Notes under the pieces: generated by a model
The model's input: only the letters and a program-made list of their open reading frames with translations
What the model was told of the DNA's origin: nothing
Databases searched by the model: none
Source of the DNA: Eubacterium sp. An11
GTDB taxonomy: Bacteria > Bacillota > Clostridia > Lachnospirales > Lachnospiraceae
Assembly: GCF_002161065.1 (NCBI RefSeq)
Contig: NZ_NFLV01000003.1
Location: 62,001-126,000, forward strand
Direction: 5' to 3'
DNA length: 64,000 nt
Part shown: positions 9,646-17,394 of the stretch, one piece after another
Layout: every line of letters starts with the position of its first letter
Numbering within the stretch: the stretch's first letter is position 1
Position numbers and translations under genes: made by a program

Positions 9646-10316
9646 AGCTTTTCCTCCCCCATTTTCCGCATTTCCTCCCGCAGATTCGGTACCTTCTTCA
9701 TAGACGGCATGCATAAATCTTTCATGGAACAGCCGCTGCATTTTTGTCCTTTCCGAATGGGCGGAATTCTGCCGGCGTTCAGATATTCCCGCATCTGCGT
9801 CAGCAGAAGACGCAGGCGTTGATCATATTGCTCGTAGTTTTCCTTCAATGGAAGTGCAACCCGCTTTTTCGTATCGGCATAATACAAAACACCATCACAT
9901 TCAGAACCGAATACATAATCCACACAGATTTTCTGGGCAAAAACCTGCATCAGATCTTCTTCTCTGTACGATCCATTTTTTGGTTGTGACGGTTTGTATT
10001 CCACAATACATAACCTGTATGTTTCATCGCTGCCGTCGATGGAAACCCCATTTTTATCTTTTGTAAGCTCCAGACAGTCTGTCACACCATACAGATTGTA
10101 TTCTTCACCATCATGGTAAACAGGAACAGAAGTAAATACCCTTTTGCTTTTGGTTGTATATGTCCTGTCCGGATCATGAACCCGCTCGTGCATGAGATTG
10201 GCCCGCGTCACAAAGAAATTTTCCGCCCAGGCTTTGTCGATTTCCAGCAGACCCCATCGATGGGGACAATACATGAAATGCTGGATTGACCGGATGGTGA
10301 TTTCTGCTGTACTCAT
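9642..10316 (-). CDS. cas4: CRISPR-associated protein Cas4 (type I-C)
   Basis: Cas4, 224 aa, a RecB-type nuclease with an iron-sulfur cluster that trims prespacers and selects PAM-bearing ends. The first cluster Cys is in MYCPHRWGL (N-terminal) and the other three in GQKCSGCSMKDLC near the C-terminus. The nuclease core shows CIVEYKPSQ, the E-x-K strand. Both ends use ATGA overlaps, with cas7 upstream and cas1 downstream, as usual for I-C. Confidence 0.95.
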   Translation of the reverse strand: MSTAEITIRSIQHFMYCPHRWGLLEIDKAWAENFFVTRANLMHERVHDPDRTYTTKSKRVFTSVPVYHDGEEYNLYGVTDCLELTKDKNGVSIDGSDETYRLCIVEYKPSQPKNGSYREEDLMQVFAQKICVDYVFGSECDGVLYYADTKKRVALPLKENYEQYDQRLRLLLTQMREYLNAGRIPPIRKGQKCSGCSMKDLCMPSMKKVPNLREEMRKMGEEKL

Positions 10317-11170
10317 AATTTCTGTATCAGCTCCACTCCTTCCGGCATTGCGGTATCCATCACAATCTCATAATCATCAATGGAACGAGGAATGACATTT
10401 TCTTTCTCTTTGACCGTCAGCTTTTCAAACAACAAATGAGACGGACAATTGCCCAGAATATTACTGTGCTTGAAAATGTACAGTTTCCTCATGCACATTT
10501 TCCCTCTTGCAGCGCTGTGGTCGTTTTCAAACATATTTATAATGGCTGTCCAGAGCAGTTCCACATCTTCTTCTGATAAACCAGTCAGTTTGTTGGCAAG
10601 GGCAGCGGAAATGTATCCTTCTGCACGGTAAAGAGCATAAGGTATCACGCTTTTGCGTCCCATTTCGGTCTCTCCGGTTTCCTTCCTGTCTTCTGTAGTG
10701 CGCGCCTGGCGAGTGATAGTCACATCCTGAATATTAATCGGAGAAATGCTTCGGGCAAAATTAAGCTGCACGGGTCCGCGGACAATACCACACGGATCAT
10801 CACCGGTAGACATGACAGCTCCGAAAGCCCGTACGTCATAATAATTACGGCACATATAGTCTCTGGCCATGCGGACATCATCCGATTTTTTTCCTTTTTT
10901 TCCTGTTTCAAGATGAAGTTCCTCATAAGCTTCCGTAAACTTAGCATTGAGAGATCTATCTGGTTTGATCAGGATATTATATCCCGGTTCTCCTTCCTTC
11001 ACCAGTTCCACATAATTCCTGATTTTCCGTTTCAGACACACATCGGTGATATAGCCGTAGCCGGACTCCGCATCCATTCGCGGAGCGTTTCCCGCATCCG
11101 GGTCTCCATTGGGATTTCCGTTTTCCACATCAAAAAGCATCATAAAATCATACCGGTTGTTCAGAGCCAT
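10313..11170 (-). CDS. cas7: Cas7 (Csd2), Cascade backbone subunit type I-C
   Basis: Csd2/Cas7c, 285 aa, the subunit that polymerises along the crRNA spacer. It starts MALNNRYDFMMLFDVENG and has the NPNGDPDAGNAPR motif diagnostic of the family. I choose ATG 11170, preceded by AGGAGGAGGATAAAA; a longer frame from 11233 lies inside cas8c. It overlaps the end of cas8c by 23 bp and ends in an ATGA overlap with cas4. Confidence 0.96.
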   Translation of the reverse strand: MALNNRYDFMMLFDVENGNPNGDPDAGNAPRMDAESGYGYITDVCLKRKIRNYVELVKEGEPGYNILIKPDRSLNAKFTEAYEELHLETGKKGKKSDDVRMARDYMCRNYYDVRAFGAVMSTGDDPCGIVRGPVQLNFARSISPINIQDVTITRQARTTEDRKETGETEMGRKSVIPYALYRAEGYISAALANKLTGLSEEDVELLWTAIINMFENDHSAARGKMCMRKLYIFKHSNILGNCPSHLLFEKLTVKEKENVIPRSIDDYEIVMDTAMPEGVELIQKL

Positions 11171-11534
11171 TTTTATCCTCCTCCTTATTCTTTTTTTCAA
11201 AAAAGCTTTGATACTGTTGATAATATCCCACAATAAATTCGCCCTGTTCTTTTAGGAACAGAGTGTCCGGAAATCCGCCGTCCAGATGGCCAATGATCTC
11301 TCCGGTCAATTTATTAAAATATACCGGACTTTTTACTTTGTTTAAATGATACTGAGAAAGACGGATCAGCTTTGGAAATACCACAGACGGCCTTGCGGAA
11401 GCCGAAGCAAAATATCCATCTTTGATAGTCCGGTTCAGAGAATTGCCGGAAGCCTCCTGCTGTATTTTCTCCAGCACAGCAAATAGTCTTCCGCACAAAT
11501 ATGCCGGACGATAATTTTCTCTGTCTAAAGCCAC
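11148..11534 (-). CDS. cas11c: Cas11c, internally translated from cas8c
   Basis: In-frame GTG at 11534 inside cas8c is preceded by AAGGAGG (11543-11549) at 8 nt, a near-perfect ribosome site with no other purpose in this frame. It would give a 128-aa protein (V/M-ALDRENYRPAYLCGRL to the Cas8c C-terminus), the size expected for Cas11c. Internal initiation of Cas11c inside cas8c is established for other type I-C systems; the exact start here is my inference. Two or so copies of this helical protein would line the belly of Cascade. Confidence 0.75.
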   Translation of the reverse strand: MALDRENYRPAYLCGRLFAVLEKIQQEASGNSLNRTIKDGYFASASARPSVVFPKLIRLSQYHLNKVKSPVYFNKLTGEIIGHLDGGFPDTLFLKEQGEFIVGYYQQYQSFFEKKNKEEDKNGSEQPV

Positions 11535-12959
11535 TTTCAGTTCCTCCTTTTTTGATGCGCGGTTGATCCACGCTTTAATGATACCTGCACGAACTGCATT
11601 TACTTTCTGGTCTCCAGGATCTGCCTTCACCCTTCGCAGTACATTTTCCATCAGCGAAACCGGCAGGCGGGTTCCATTTATCATCGACTCCATAAGAGAA
11701 GACAGTAGCGCAGGATTCACTTTCTCATTTTTACTCTTCTGTGACAGCAGTTCTCTTTTGATACGCATAATGGAAACGGAATGAAATTCCTTCCCCATCT
11801 GCAGATCATTCTGGAACCTTGCAATATTCCAGAGAATATCTGCATATTTCTTCCGGACAAGGAATTTCAGAGACAGCCGGGAAGAATTCGGTTTCAGTCC
11901 CATCATATAAAAATCCACATTTTCATCAATGCCATCCAGAGTGAGCCGTTCACCGCCCACGGTTCCCTTCCCTGCATCCTGGAAAAGCTTTGCAAGCATT
12001 CGTTCTGTCTGTTCCGCTTTCATCTTGTCAGACTGCCCAAGCAAAATATCCATCAACAAATTTTCGCAGGCTTCTCCGGTGTCCATGGCCCAGAAAACCA
12101 CAGTCATATCATCAAGGAGCACTTTGTGACGGTCGCTGCTCAGCAGATAATTCAAAGCCTCCGTATATTTATTCATGGCTGTCTCAGAAATGTTGCTGTT
12201 ATAAGACTGTTCATTTCCATAAGAATTCTCCGACGGATTATTAAATCCCACAAGAACACTTCCCGTCGCCAGCCCGCCGTATACTCCTTTGATTTTGTTG
12301 TGAATCCTCGCGATGGACGTCTGTTCTCCGGAAATGGCATCCTGGGCAATATGGCTGTCTTTTTCTTTCGCCTTTTTGTCCTGATACCATTGCTCCCATT
12401 TCTCTTTAAATTCCTTCTCTTCATGCAAAAGACATTCCGGGTGCCCCGATAAACAAAATGCATAGCCGGATTTCCCATAATTTTTCCCCAGGCCCAGCAG
12501 CCACAGATTTTCCGTCTCATCCTCCGGCTCCCAGTTCATCAGAAAAGCACGAAAGGCATCAATCAGCGGAGAATGGAGTCCTTCAATGAAATCCAGATTT
12601 GCTTCTACAAAAGCCTGATGGGATTTTTTGGCCTTACTGGTCCTGTCATCGGGCGTCAAAATATCCTTGTCCAGATTTAAACCAAAAATATACAGGGGGC
12701 GATGTTCTGCAATGTTGGCATCTATTCCGGATTTTTCCGTCCGTTTCGGCATCCGCAGGTCTTTTGGCACCTCTTTTTTCTTCATCTTTTTACCGGAAGG
12801 CACCTGAACCGTATCCTGATGATTGATAATACGGTCCATCCTTCCATCTTCTGTAAGAGAAATCAGATAATGAATCTTGACGCTGGAATATCCCTCCGGA
12901 AGAACCTTTCCTTCTTTCGCGAGAATATCATAATAATCACAGAGTGCATGTATCAGCAT
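11148..12959 (-). CDS. cas8c: Cas8c (Csd1), Cascade large subunit type I-C
   Basis: Csd1/Cas8c, 603 aa, the large subunit that reads the PAM and opens DNA. The N-terminus MLIHALCDYYDILAKEG is typical. The C-terminal part (GRLFAVLEKIQ, IKDGYFASASARP, FPKLIRLSQYHL) is the small-subunit-like helical bundle. It overlaps cas5c by 7 bp upstream and cas7 by 23 bp downstream. An internal Shine-Dalgarno and GTG at 11534 allow separate production of Cas11c. Confidence 0.96.
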   Translation of the reverse strand: MLIHALCDYYDILAKEGKVLPEGYSSVKIHYLISLTEDGRMDRIINHQDTVQVPSGKKMKKKEVPKDLRMPKRTEKSGIDANIAEHRPLYIFGLNLDKDILTPDDRTSKAKKSHQAFVEANLDFIEGLHSPLIDAFRAFLMNWEPEDETENLWLLGLGKNYGKSGYAFCLSGHPECLLHEEKEFKEKWEQWYQDKKAKEKDSHIAQDAISGEQTSIARIHNKIKGVYGGLATGSVLVGFNNPSENSYGNEQSYNSNISETAMNKYTEALNYLLSSDRHKVLLDDMTVVFWAMDTGEACENLLMDILLGQSDKMKAEQTERMLAKLFQDAGKGTVGGERLTLDGIDENVDFYMMGLKPNSSRLSLKFLVRKKYADILWNIARFQNDLQMGKEFHSVSIMRIKRELLSQKSKNEKVNPALLSSLMESMINGTRLPVSLMENVLRRVKADPGDQKVNAVRAGIIKAWINRASKKEELKVALDRENYRPAYLCGRLFAVLEKIQQEASGNSLNRTIKDGYFASASARPSVVFPKLIRLSQYHLNKVKSPVYFNKLTGEIIGHLDGGFPDTLFLKEQGEFIVGYYQQYQSFFEKKNKEEDKNGSEQPV

Positions 12960-13681
12960 CGCAATTCCTCCCTATATTTTTTCACATCAATAATCCCCTG
13001 TATCATGTGAGGCCGGTAATACATGGTTGTTGCCTTATCCGAAAACTTTGGATGCTCCCAGTCTCCGTTAACAGGCTTTCCTCCATCGTCAAAGACCACT
13101 TTATAACTCATATATCCCAGATCCACATCACCCATCTCTAAAATGCGGCTGCTGATCAGGTTCATATCAAACCCTTCCACCAATTCTATTTTTCTGACAG
13201 GAAACTCGCTGCACCCCAGGCATGGCATGCGGTACCACTGTCCTTTTTCCAGTCTCCGCTTGATAATATTGTAGTGCTTCTTTTCACTGTCCGTCTCCGT
13301 ATCGCTTTTAAGTCCGGTTAGCTCAAAATGAAATTCCACGCCATATTTTACATTTTTTAACACCATGGACGCCCTCTGGCTCCGACTCTCTGAGGCATAA
13401 ATGCTTGGGTCTGCATCCTTTCCGCTCATCTGCCCTTTCACAGCGCTGAGCAGAACCTTATCTTTCACCTCATTTCTTCGGATATTCGCGTAATCAATAT
13501 CATGAAATACGATGATTTTATCAATGACATAGGCAATGGCCGGCTTCCAGTAAACGCTTTTCAGCATTCCTTCCAGCGCTCCGGGCGTAGGCACATCGTA
13601 GCTGACTCTTTCCACCTTCAATTCCGGTCTGGTAAAACAGGCGTAATCGCCTTCCACCATGATTTTAAATCCATAGCTCAT
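12953..13681 (-). CDS. cas5c: Cas5c (Cas5d), crRNA-processing Cascade subunit
   Basis: Cas5 of type I-C, 242 aa. In this subtype, which lacks Cas6, Cas5 cuts the repeat at the base of its stem and stays on the 5' handle. The sequence opens SYGFKIMVEGDYACFTRPELK and has the PTPGALEGMLKSVYW motif of the family, followed by a KPVNGDW segment near the C-terminus. It overlaps cas8c by 7 bp. It must handle three array types here with different stems but the same AGTAGAAAT end. Confidence 0.95.
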   Translation of the reverse strand: MSYGFKIMVEGDYACFTRPELKVERVSYDVPTPGALEGMLKSVYWKPAIAYVIDKIIVFHDIDYANIRRNEVKDKVLLSAVKGQMSGKDADPSIYASESRSQRASMVLKNVKYGVEFHFELTGLKSDTETDSEKKHYNIIKRRLEKGQWYRMPCLGCSEFPVRKIELVEGFDMNLISSRILEMGDVDLGYMSYKVVFDDGGKPVNGDWEHPKFSDKATTMYYRPHMIQGIIDVKKYREELRC

Positions 13682-13712
13682 AATACATCACTTCTTTCTA
13701 TTCACTTTTCTT

Positions 13713-15935
13713 TTATAAAAAATAGTCCTTTGCTTCAAATGTAATTCCCAGCTCTCTGTCATAATAATCGGTATTAGTAAGGCAATAAATGCCTGTTCCA
13801 AAATCTTCGACCGCGTACTGGCGGATTAAATCTTCCAGCTCCCAGCGCTGTATGGTACAGCAGTATTTCTGTAATTTTCTGATATTCCCTGCTTTCGTAT
13901 ATCGCAATGCTTCCACCAGATTCCGACTGTACTCATCCTGAGGAACAACCAGAGAAAATGTTCTGGAATCAATGATTTCAAATTTCTCCGCATAGGATTT
14001 AAACGGAATGGATTCCAGACGGCTTCCTTCTCTGCACAAGGTATTCTTTTGAATCTGTTCCTCGTTCATAAAATACAGACGATCATAGTATTCTTCAATG
14101 CATTTGTTGTCTGCAATGTCCGGATATCCGTCAAGCAGTTTTCTGGCAATGGAACGTTTCTCATCTTCCGGACCCCTCTTCGCCTCATCAGCCAGATCAA
14201 AGATAAATACATCCGCCATAGCACGTTTTCCCTCCCGATTGCATCTGCCTCCGGCCTGCAGGATACTATCCAGTCCGGCAGTCTCCCGGTATACAGTATG
14301 CACATCGAGATCAACGCCTGCCTCGATGAGCGAAGTGGAAACTATCGTGATCCGGCGTTCTTCCGGCACATTTTCCAGATTCGGATAATCTTCCTCCAGC
14401 CGACGCAGTTCCGTCCGGATATCTCCTAGAACTCTGGTCCGGTCCAGAGAAGTCATATACGTGGACAAATGAAATTTCAAACCGGAACATTCCTGATACA
14501 ACTTTCTGGCAGTGGCCTTTTTATTGACAATCATTAATTTGGATGGGGAATTATGCGCATGAGTAAGCAGAGAAATGCTGTCTATTTCTCCCAGATATGT
14601 ATATCGACATTTTTGAAACTGTTTAAATTGTGACCTGTCTTCTATCAAATCTATAATATTGGCGTCCGGCAGTGCGTATGTCTGAATCAGTCTCCGGTAA
14701 TCCGGCATGGTAGCCGTCAGAAAAACCGCCTCGCTGTGCAGATATCTTGTCAGAAAGGCGATAGCCTGCAGACAAGGCTGCAGATAATCCTGCGGCATCA
14801 AATGCGCCTCATCAAAAATCAAAATACTGTCCGCCATATTGTGCATCTTCCGCAGTTTTCCCCGTTTATTAGAATACACAGATTCAAAAAACTGCACCGC
14901 AGTGGTAATAATAAAAGGTGCATCCCAGTTTTCCATGGCCGTCTTTGCCGACTCCCGGTAATCCTCAGAAATATTTTCTGTATCTTCATAAGAAAAGGTC
15001 GACTGATGACGCAGAATCTCCATATCATCGCCAAACAGATTACCAAAAACCTCAGCCGTCTGCTCAATGATACTGTTATACGGGATCACATAAATAATTC
15101 GCTTTTTCTTCCCGGCAACGGCTCTCTCCAGAGCAACCTTCACACTGGCCAGCGTCTTGCCGCTTCCCGTCGGCATATTCATGAGATAAATCTCTCCGTC
15201 TTTCCGCGCCCGGGCAAAAGCCTGCTCCTGCAGAAGTGAACGCGCCTTCTGGAGCTTTGTCTCACAGACAAAAGAATCAAACTTCCGGATCACCTTATCA
15301 AGACATTCCTCGAAATCTGCCCGAAGTCTTTTTGGCAGTTCTTTCGCCTTGCAAAAATCAGCCGTATCCATCGAATCCGCATCCACCAGGCAGGAAAACG
15401 CATACCTGGTCAGAAAAGCAAACTTGTCCACAAGCATTTCCGGACGCCGCTCAAAATCCCGGACTAAAAAAGAAACCCACTCTTTGGCATTGACTTCTGG
15501 AAGCTCTAAATCATCTTTATAAATACCGAAATCTTCAAAAGTCCTCTTCAATCTTCCTGCCAGCGTCACCACATCCGCCGTATCATTGGCAAAACCACCA
15601 TCCGGAATACCGGAATGATGCCCGGCAATGCAGTACGCCATCATCAGGCTCATCGGAACCGGATACTGTTCTTCCGCCGCCAGAGCTCCACATCCCGAGT
15701 GCTCCACTCTCACATTTGCTCCCCGGATCCTCTTCTGAAATGACCGCTGATACTTTCCGATATCATGCTGCAACCCCAGCGCATACATAAAATCCGCCAG
15801 CTCCGGAACAGAAAACTCCCGGCAAAGCTTCGCGGTATTCTCGCTGTGTTCTTTCACCGACTGTACCTGTCCACTGTACTCATTGATATGAGCAATATAT
15901 TCCTTCGAAGAAATCTGTTTACTATCCTCTGACAT
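13713..15935 (-). CDS. cas3: Cas3 helicase-nuclease (HD + DExH), type I-C
   Basis: Cas3, about 740 aa, which unwinds and shreds target DNA recruited by Cascade. The N-terminal HD nuclease shows KEHSENT, GLQHDIGKY, RVEHSG and AGHHSG. The superfamily 2 helicase follows, with Walker A MPTGSGKTLAS, DEAH box IFDEAHLMP, motif III FLTATMP, motif V STSLIEAGVDLD and motif VI QAGGRCNREG. All key residues are present. I start at ATG 15935 with AAGGAGAT just upstream; an in-frame TTG at 15995 would add 20 aa. First gene of the cas operon, with the promoter at 16056-16085. Confidence 0.96.
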   Translation of the reverse strand: MSEDSKQISSKEYIAHINEYSGQVQSVKEHSENTAKLCREFSVPELADFMYALGLQHDIGKYQRSFQKRIRGANVRVEHSGCGALAAEEQYPVPMSLMMAYCIAGHHSGIPDGGFANDTADVVTLAGRLKRTFEDFGIYKDDLELPEVNAKEWVSFLVRDFERRPEMLVDKFAFLTRYAFSCLVDADSMDTADFCKAKELPKRLRADFEECLDKVIRKFDSFVCETKLQKARSLLQEQAFARARKDGEIYLMNMPTGSGKTLASVKVALERAVAGKKKRIIYVIPYNSIIEQTAEVFGNLFGDDMEILRHQSTFSYEDTENISEDYRESAKTAMENWDAPFIITTAVQFFESVYSNKRGKLRKMHNMADSILIFDEAHLMPQDYLQPCLQAIAFLTRYLHSEAVFLTATMPDYRRLIQTYALPDANIIDLIEDRSQFKQFQKCRYTYLGEIDSISLLTHAHNSPSKLMIVNKKATARKLYQECSGLKFHLSTYMTSLDRTRVLGDIRTELRRLEEDYPNLENVPEERRITIVSTSLIEAGVDLDVHTVYRETAGLDSILQAGGRCNREGKRAMADVFIFDLADEAKRGPEDEKRSIARKLLDGYPDIADNKCIEEYYDRLYFMNEEQIQKNTLCREGSRLESIPFKSYAEKFEIIDSRTFSLVVPQDEYSRNLVEALRYTKAGNIRKLQKYCCTIQRWELEDLIRQYAVEDFGTGIYCLTNTDYYDRELGITFEAKDYFL

Positions 15936-16055
15936 ATCTCCTTCATCCCTGTCACTTTCTGCATTTCCTTCACAAAATGCGATATAATGATACAAAAATT
16001 CTGATACATTGATTGAAATATAAATATATTAGAACAAAACTGTTTATTATCATAT

Positions 16056-16085
16056 ATCATAACACGTTTTAGGGCAGATTGTCTA
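16056..16085 (-). promoter_or_regulatory. Promoter of the cas operon
   Basis: On the minus strand: -35 TAGACA (16080-16085), 18-nt spacer, -10 TATGAT (16056-16061) with an upstream TG at the extended -10 position. It lies about 120 bp upstream of the cas3 ATG, leaving an AT-rich 5' leader. No other good pair is seen in this gap. Confidence 0.75.
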
Positions 16086-16190
16086 TATAAAATCATTTTA
16101 TTTCAATTTTTTTATTAAAAATGACAGGAATAGAGGGGCGGTGAAAGGAGTAATCACTCGGTTAAGCAGGAAGTTTGGTTACTTGTAGCC

Positions 16191-16339
16191 ATAGTCACTC
16201 ACACATCTCTACGAGATGTGACATTAATTTTTGTTGGAAAAAACAGGAAATAAATGATTTCAACTCACACATCTCTACGAGATGTGACATAAACTGTACA
16301 TCTTCCAGTTCTTCATATAACCATTTCAACTCACACATC
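16191..16339 (-). CRISPR. Leaderless CRISPR remnant, two repeats plus a half repeat
   Basis: Repeats at 16191-16222 (first nine bases degenerate) and 16257-16288, then a 17-nt partial copy at 16323-16339 that breaks off inside the stem. Two 34-nt spacers. On the minus strand the repeat begins GTCACATCTC, like array 1, but ends GAGTTGAAAT, the more usual I-C ending, not AGTAGAAAT. The break is at the leader side: the leader and the 5' half of the leader-proximal repeat are missing and DUF3791-like coding sequence continues there. Without a leader it should be unable to acquire spacers. Confidence 0.88.
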
Positions 16340-16542
16340 CATTCAGCTTCAATCTTCAGAGGATTTTCACAATGAAGCACATTAGCCAGGCTAATCAGAC
16401 GCACCCGCTCATTTTTAGGTATAGAATTGACAACATATTTATTCTTCTGATGTAATTTTCTCGCTACACATTCTACCATATAGCACAGAAAATAAAGATC
16501 ATTCTCTGTTATTTGTTCATCCGGGAAAAATTTATTTGTCAT
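16195..16542 (-). pseudogene. DUF3791-like gene fused to CRISPR remnant
   Basis: A 115-codon frame of two origins. Residues 1 to about 68 (ENDLYFLCYMVECVARKL, RLISLANVLHCENP) look like the small helical partner protein encoded after DUF3990 genes in Clostridia; I assign this from memory of the family. From about 16339 leftward the frame reads through half a repeat, a spacer and two full repeats, giving MSHLVEMCE twice, so the natural C-terminus is lost. It overlaps the DUF3990 remnant by ATGA. Confidence 0.6.
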
Positions 16543-16796
16543 AGTGAATAACTCCCTTCAAATCTTATAGCCTGCAATGCTTTCTCTGTACAGAACACCA
16601 TCTGATGTGTCGGATACTTAAACTTAACCAGTTCCCAGAAAGCCTCTTTCGAAATTCGTTCAGCCATATAATCCTCAACATAATCCCAGATTGTATCATC
16701 CGCCATTGGCCCCTTGACAATATCATAATCATGTTTTAAACCAAGCCGGCAGTTTACAACAAACTACAGCCATTCTTCTGTCATCTCATCATACAT
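16539..16796 (-). pseudogene. DUF3990 C-terminal fragment with in-frame stop
   Basis: Eighty-five codons matching the C-terminal part of DUF3990 proteins (CRLGLKHDYDIVKGPMADD, then FWELVKFKYPTHQMVF). A TAG interrupts the frame 11 codons in (after EEWL, where the family has Asp), and the N-terminal half is absent. DUF3990 proteins are about 170 aa and are suspected ADP-ribosyltransferase-fold toxins, so the locus is a dead toxin/partner pair. It ends in an ATGA overlap with the downstream DUF3791-like frame. Confidence 0.65.
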
Positions 16797-16827
16797 AAAA
16801 CTTTCCCTACAAGCCGAAAACTGAAGA

Positions 16828-17244
16828 CTAAAACTCATACCTTGTTCCATGTGAAAATAACAGTCCATCGGTTAATTCTACGCATAAAATTATCGTATTC
16901 TCATCATCAAAATTATTATGTCCATTGTCGATCCACTCACAAAAGACATCTTTCAATTTTTCGGCAATCCAATAATTTTCCTTTTTCCCGAAATATCCCA
17001 AATTGATACTCTTTCCATGTGACGTGAACCATTCACCAGCTATGGCAACAGTAGAGTTGCTTTCTATATGCTTCATTTTATTTGAAAGTGCATATGTAAT
17101 AATATAAAATGCACCGTTCTCATAATAAGCGTTTACATAACGCACAAAAGGTACCTTATTTTCTACTGTTGCCAACGCAATGATGGTATCTTTTCCAAAC
17201 CGTTCCGCCATTATTTTTTCAATATCTTCACTTAATTTTTTCAC
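16828..17244 (-). CDS. Pyridoxamine 5'-phosphate oxidase-like flavoprotein
   Basis: 138 aa, FMN-binding split-barrel fold, probably a small flavin-dependent oxidoreductase or flavin-binding protein. The pattern IALATVENKVPFVRYVNAYYENGAFYI is the first half of the barrel, and SNKMKHIESNSTVAIAG gives the usual KxxxIxxNPxVA region. Flanked by the CRISPR remnant and array 3, it is an isolated gene inside the defence region. The substrate is unknown. Confidence 0.85.
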   Translation of the reverse strand: MKKLSEDIEKIMAERFGKDTIIALATVENKVPFVRYVNAYYENGAFYIITYALSNKMKHIESNSTVAIAGEWFTSHGKSINLGYFGKKENYWIAEKLKDVFCEWIDNGHNNFDDENTIILCVELTDGLLFSHGTRYEF

Positions 17245-17335
17245 ATGTCCATCTCCCTCATCAATTCCAATCAGCCAACCAATTTTTCTTCATTATATCA
17301 TTCGTTTATTTCCATGTCATTTCATTTCTATCCTG

Positions 17336-17368
17336 TGAAAAAAGAGTGGAATACTATCTGTCCACTCT
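17336..17368 (-). terminator. Terminator downstream of array 3
   Basis: Stem AGAGTGGA/TCCACTCT (17343-17350 and 17361-17368) with a 10-nt loop, followed on the minus strand by TTTTTT. It lies 27 bp past the distal repeat of array 3, placed to end the pre-crRNA. Confidence 0.75.
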
Positions 17369-17394
17369 ATATCCAAACGTTTTAATAAATAAAT

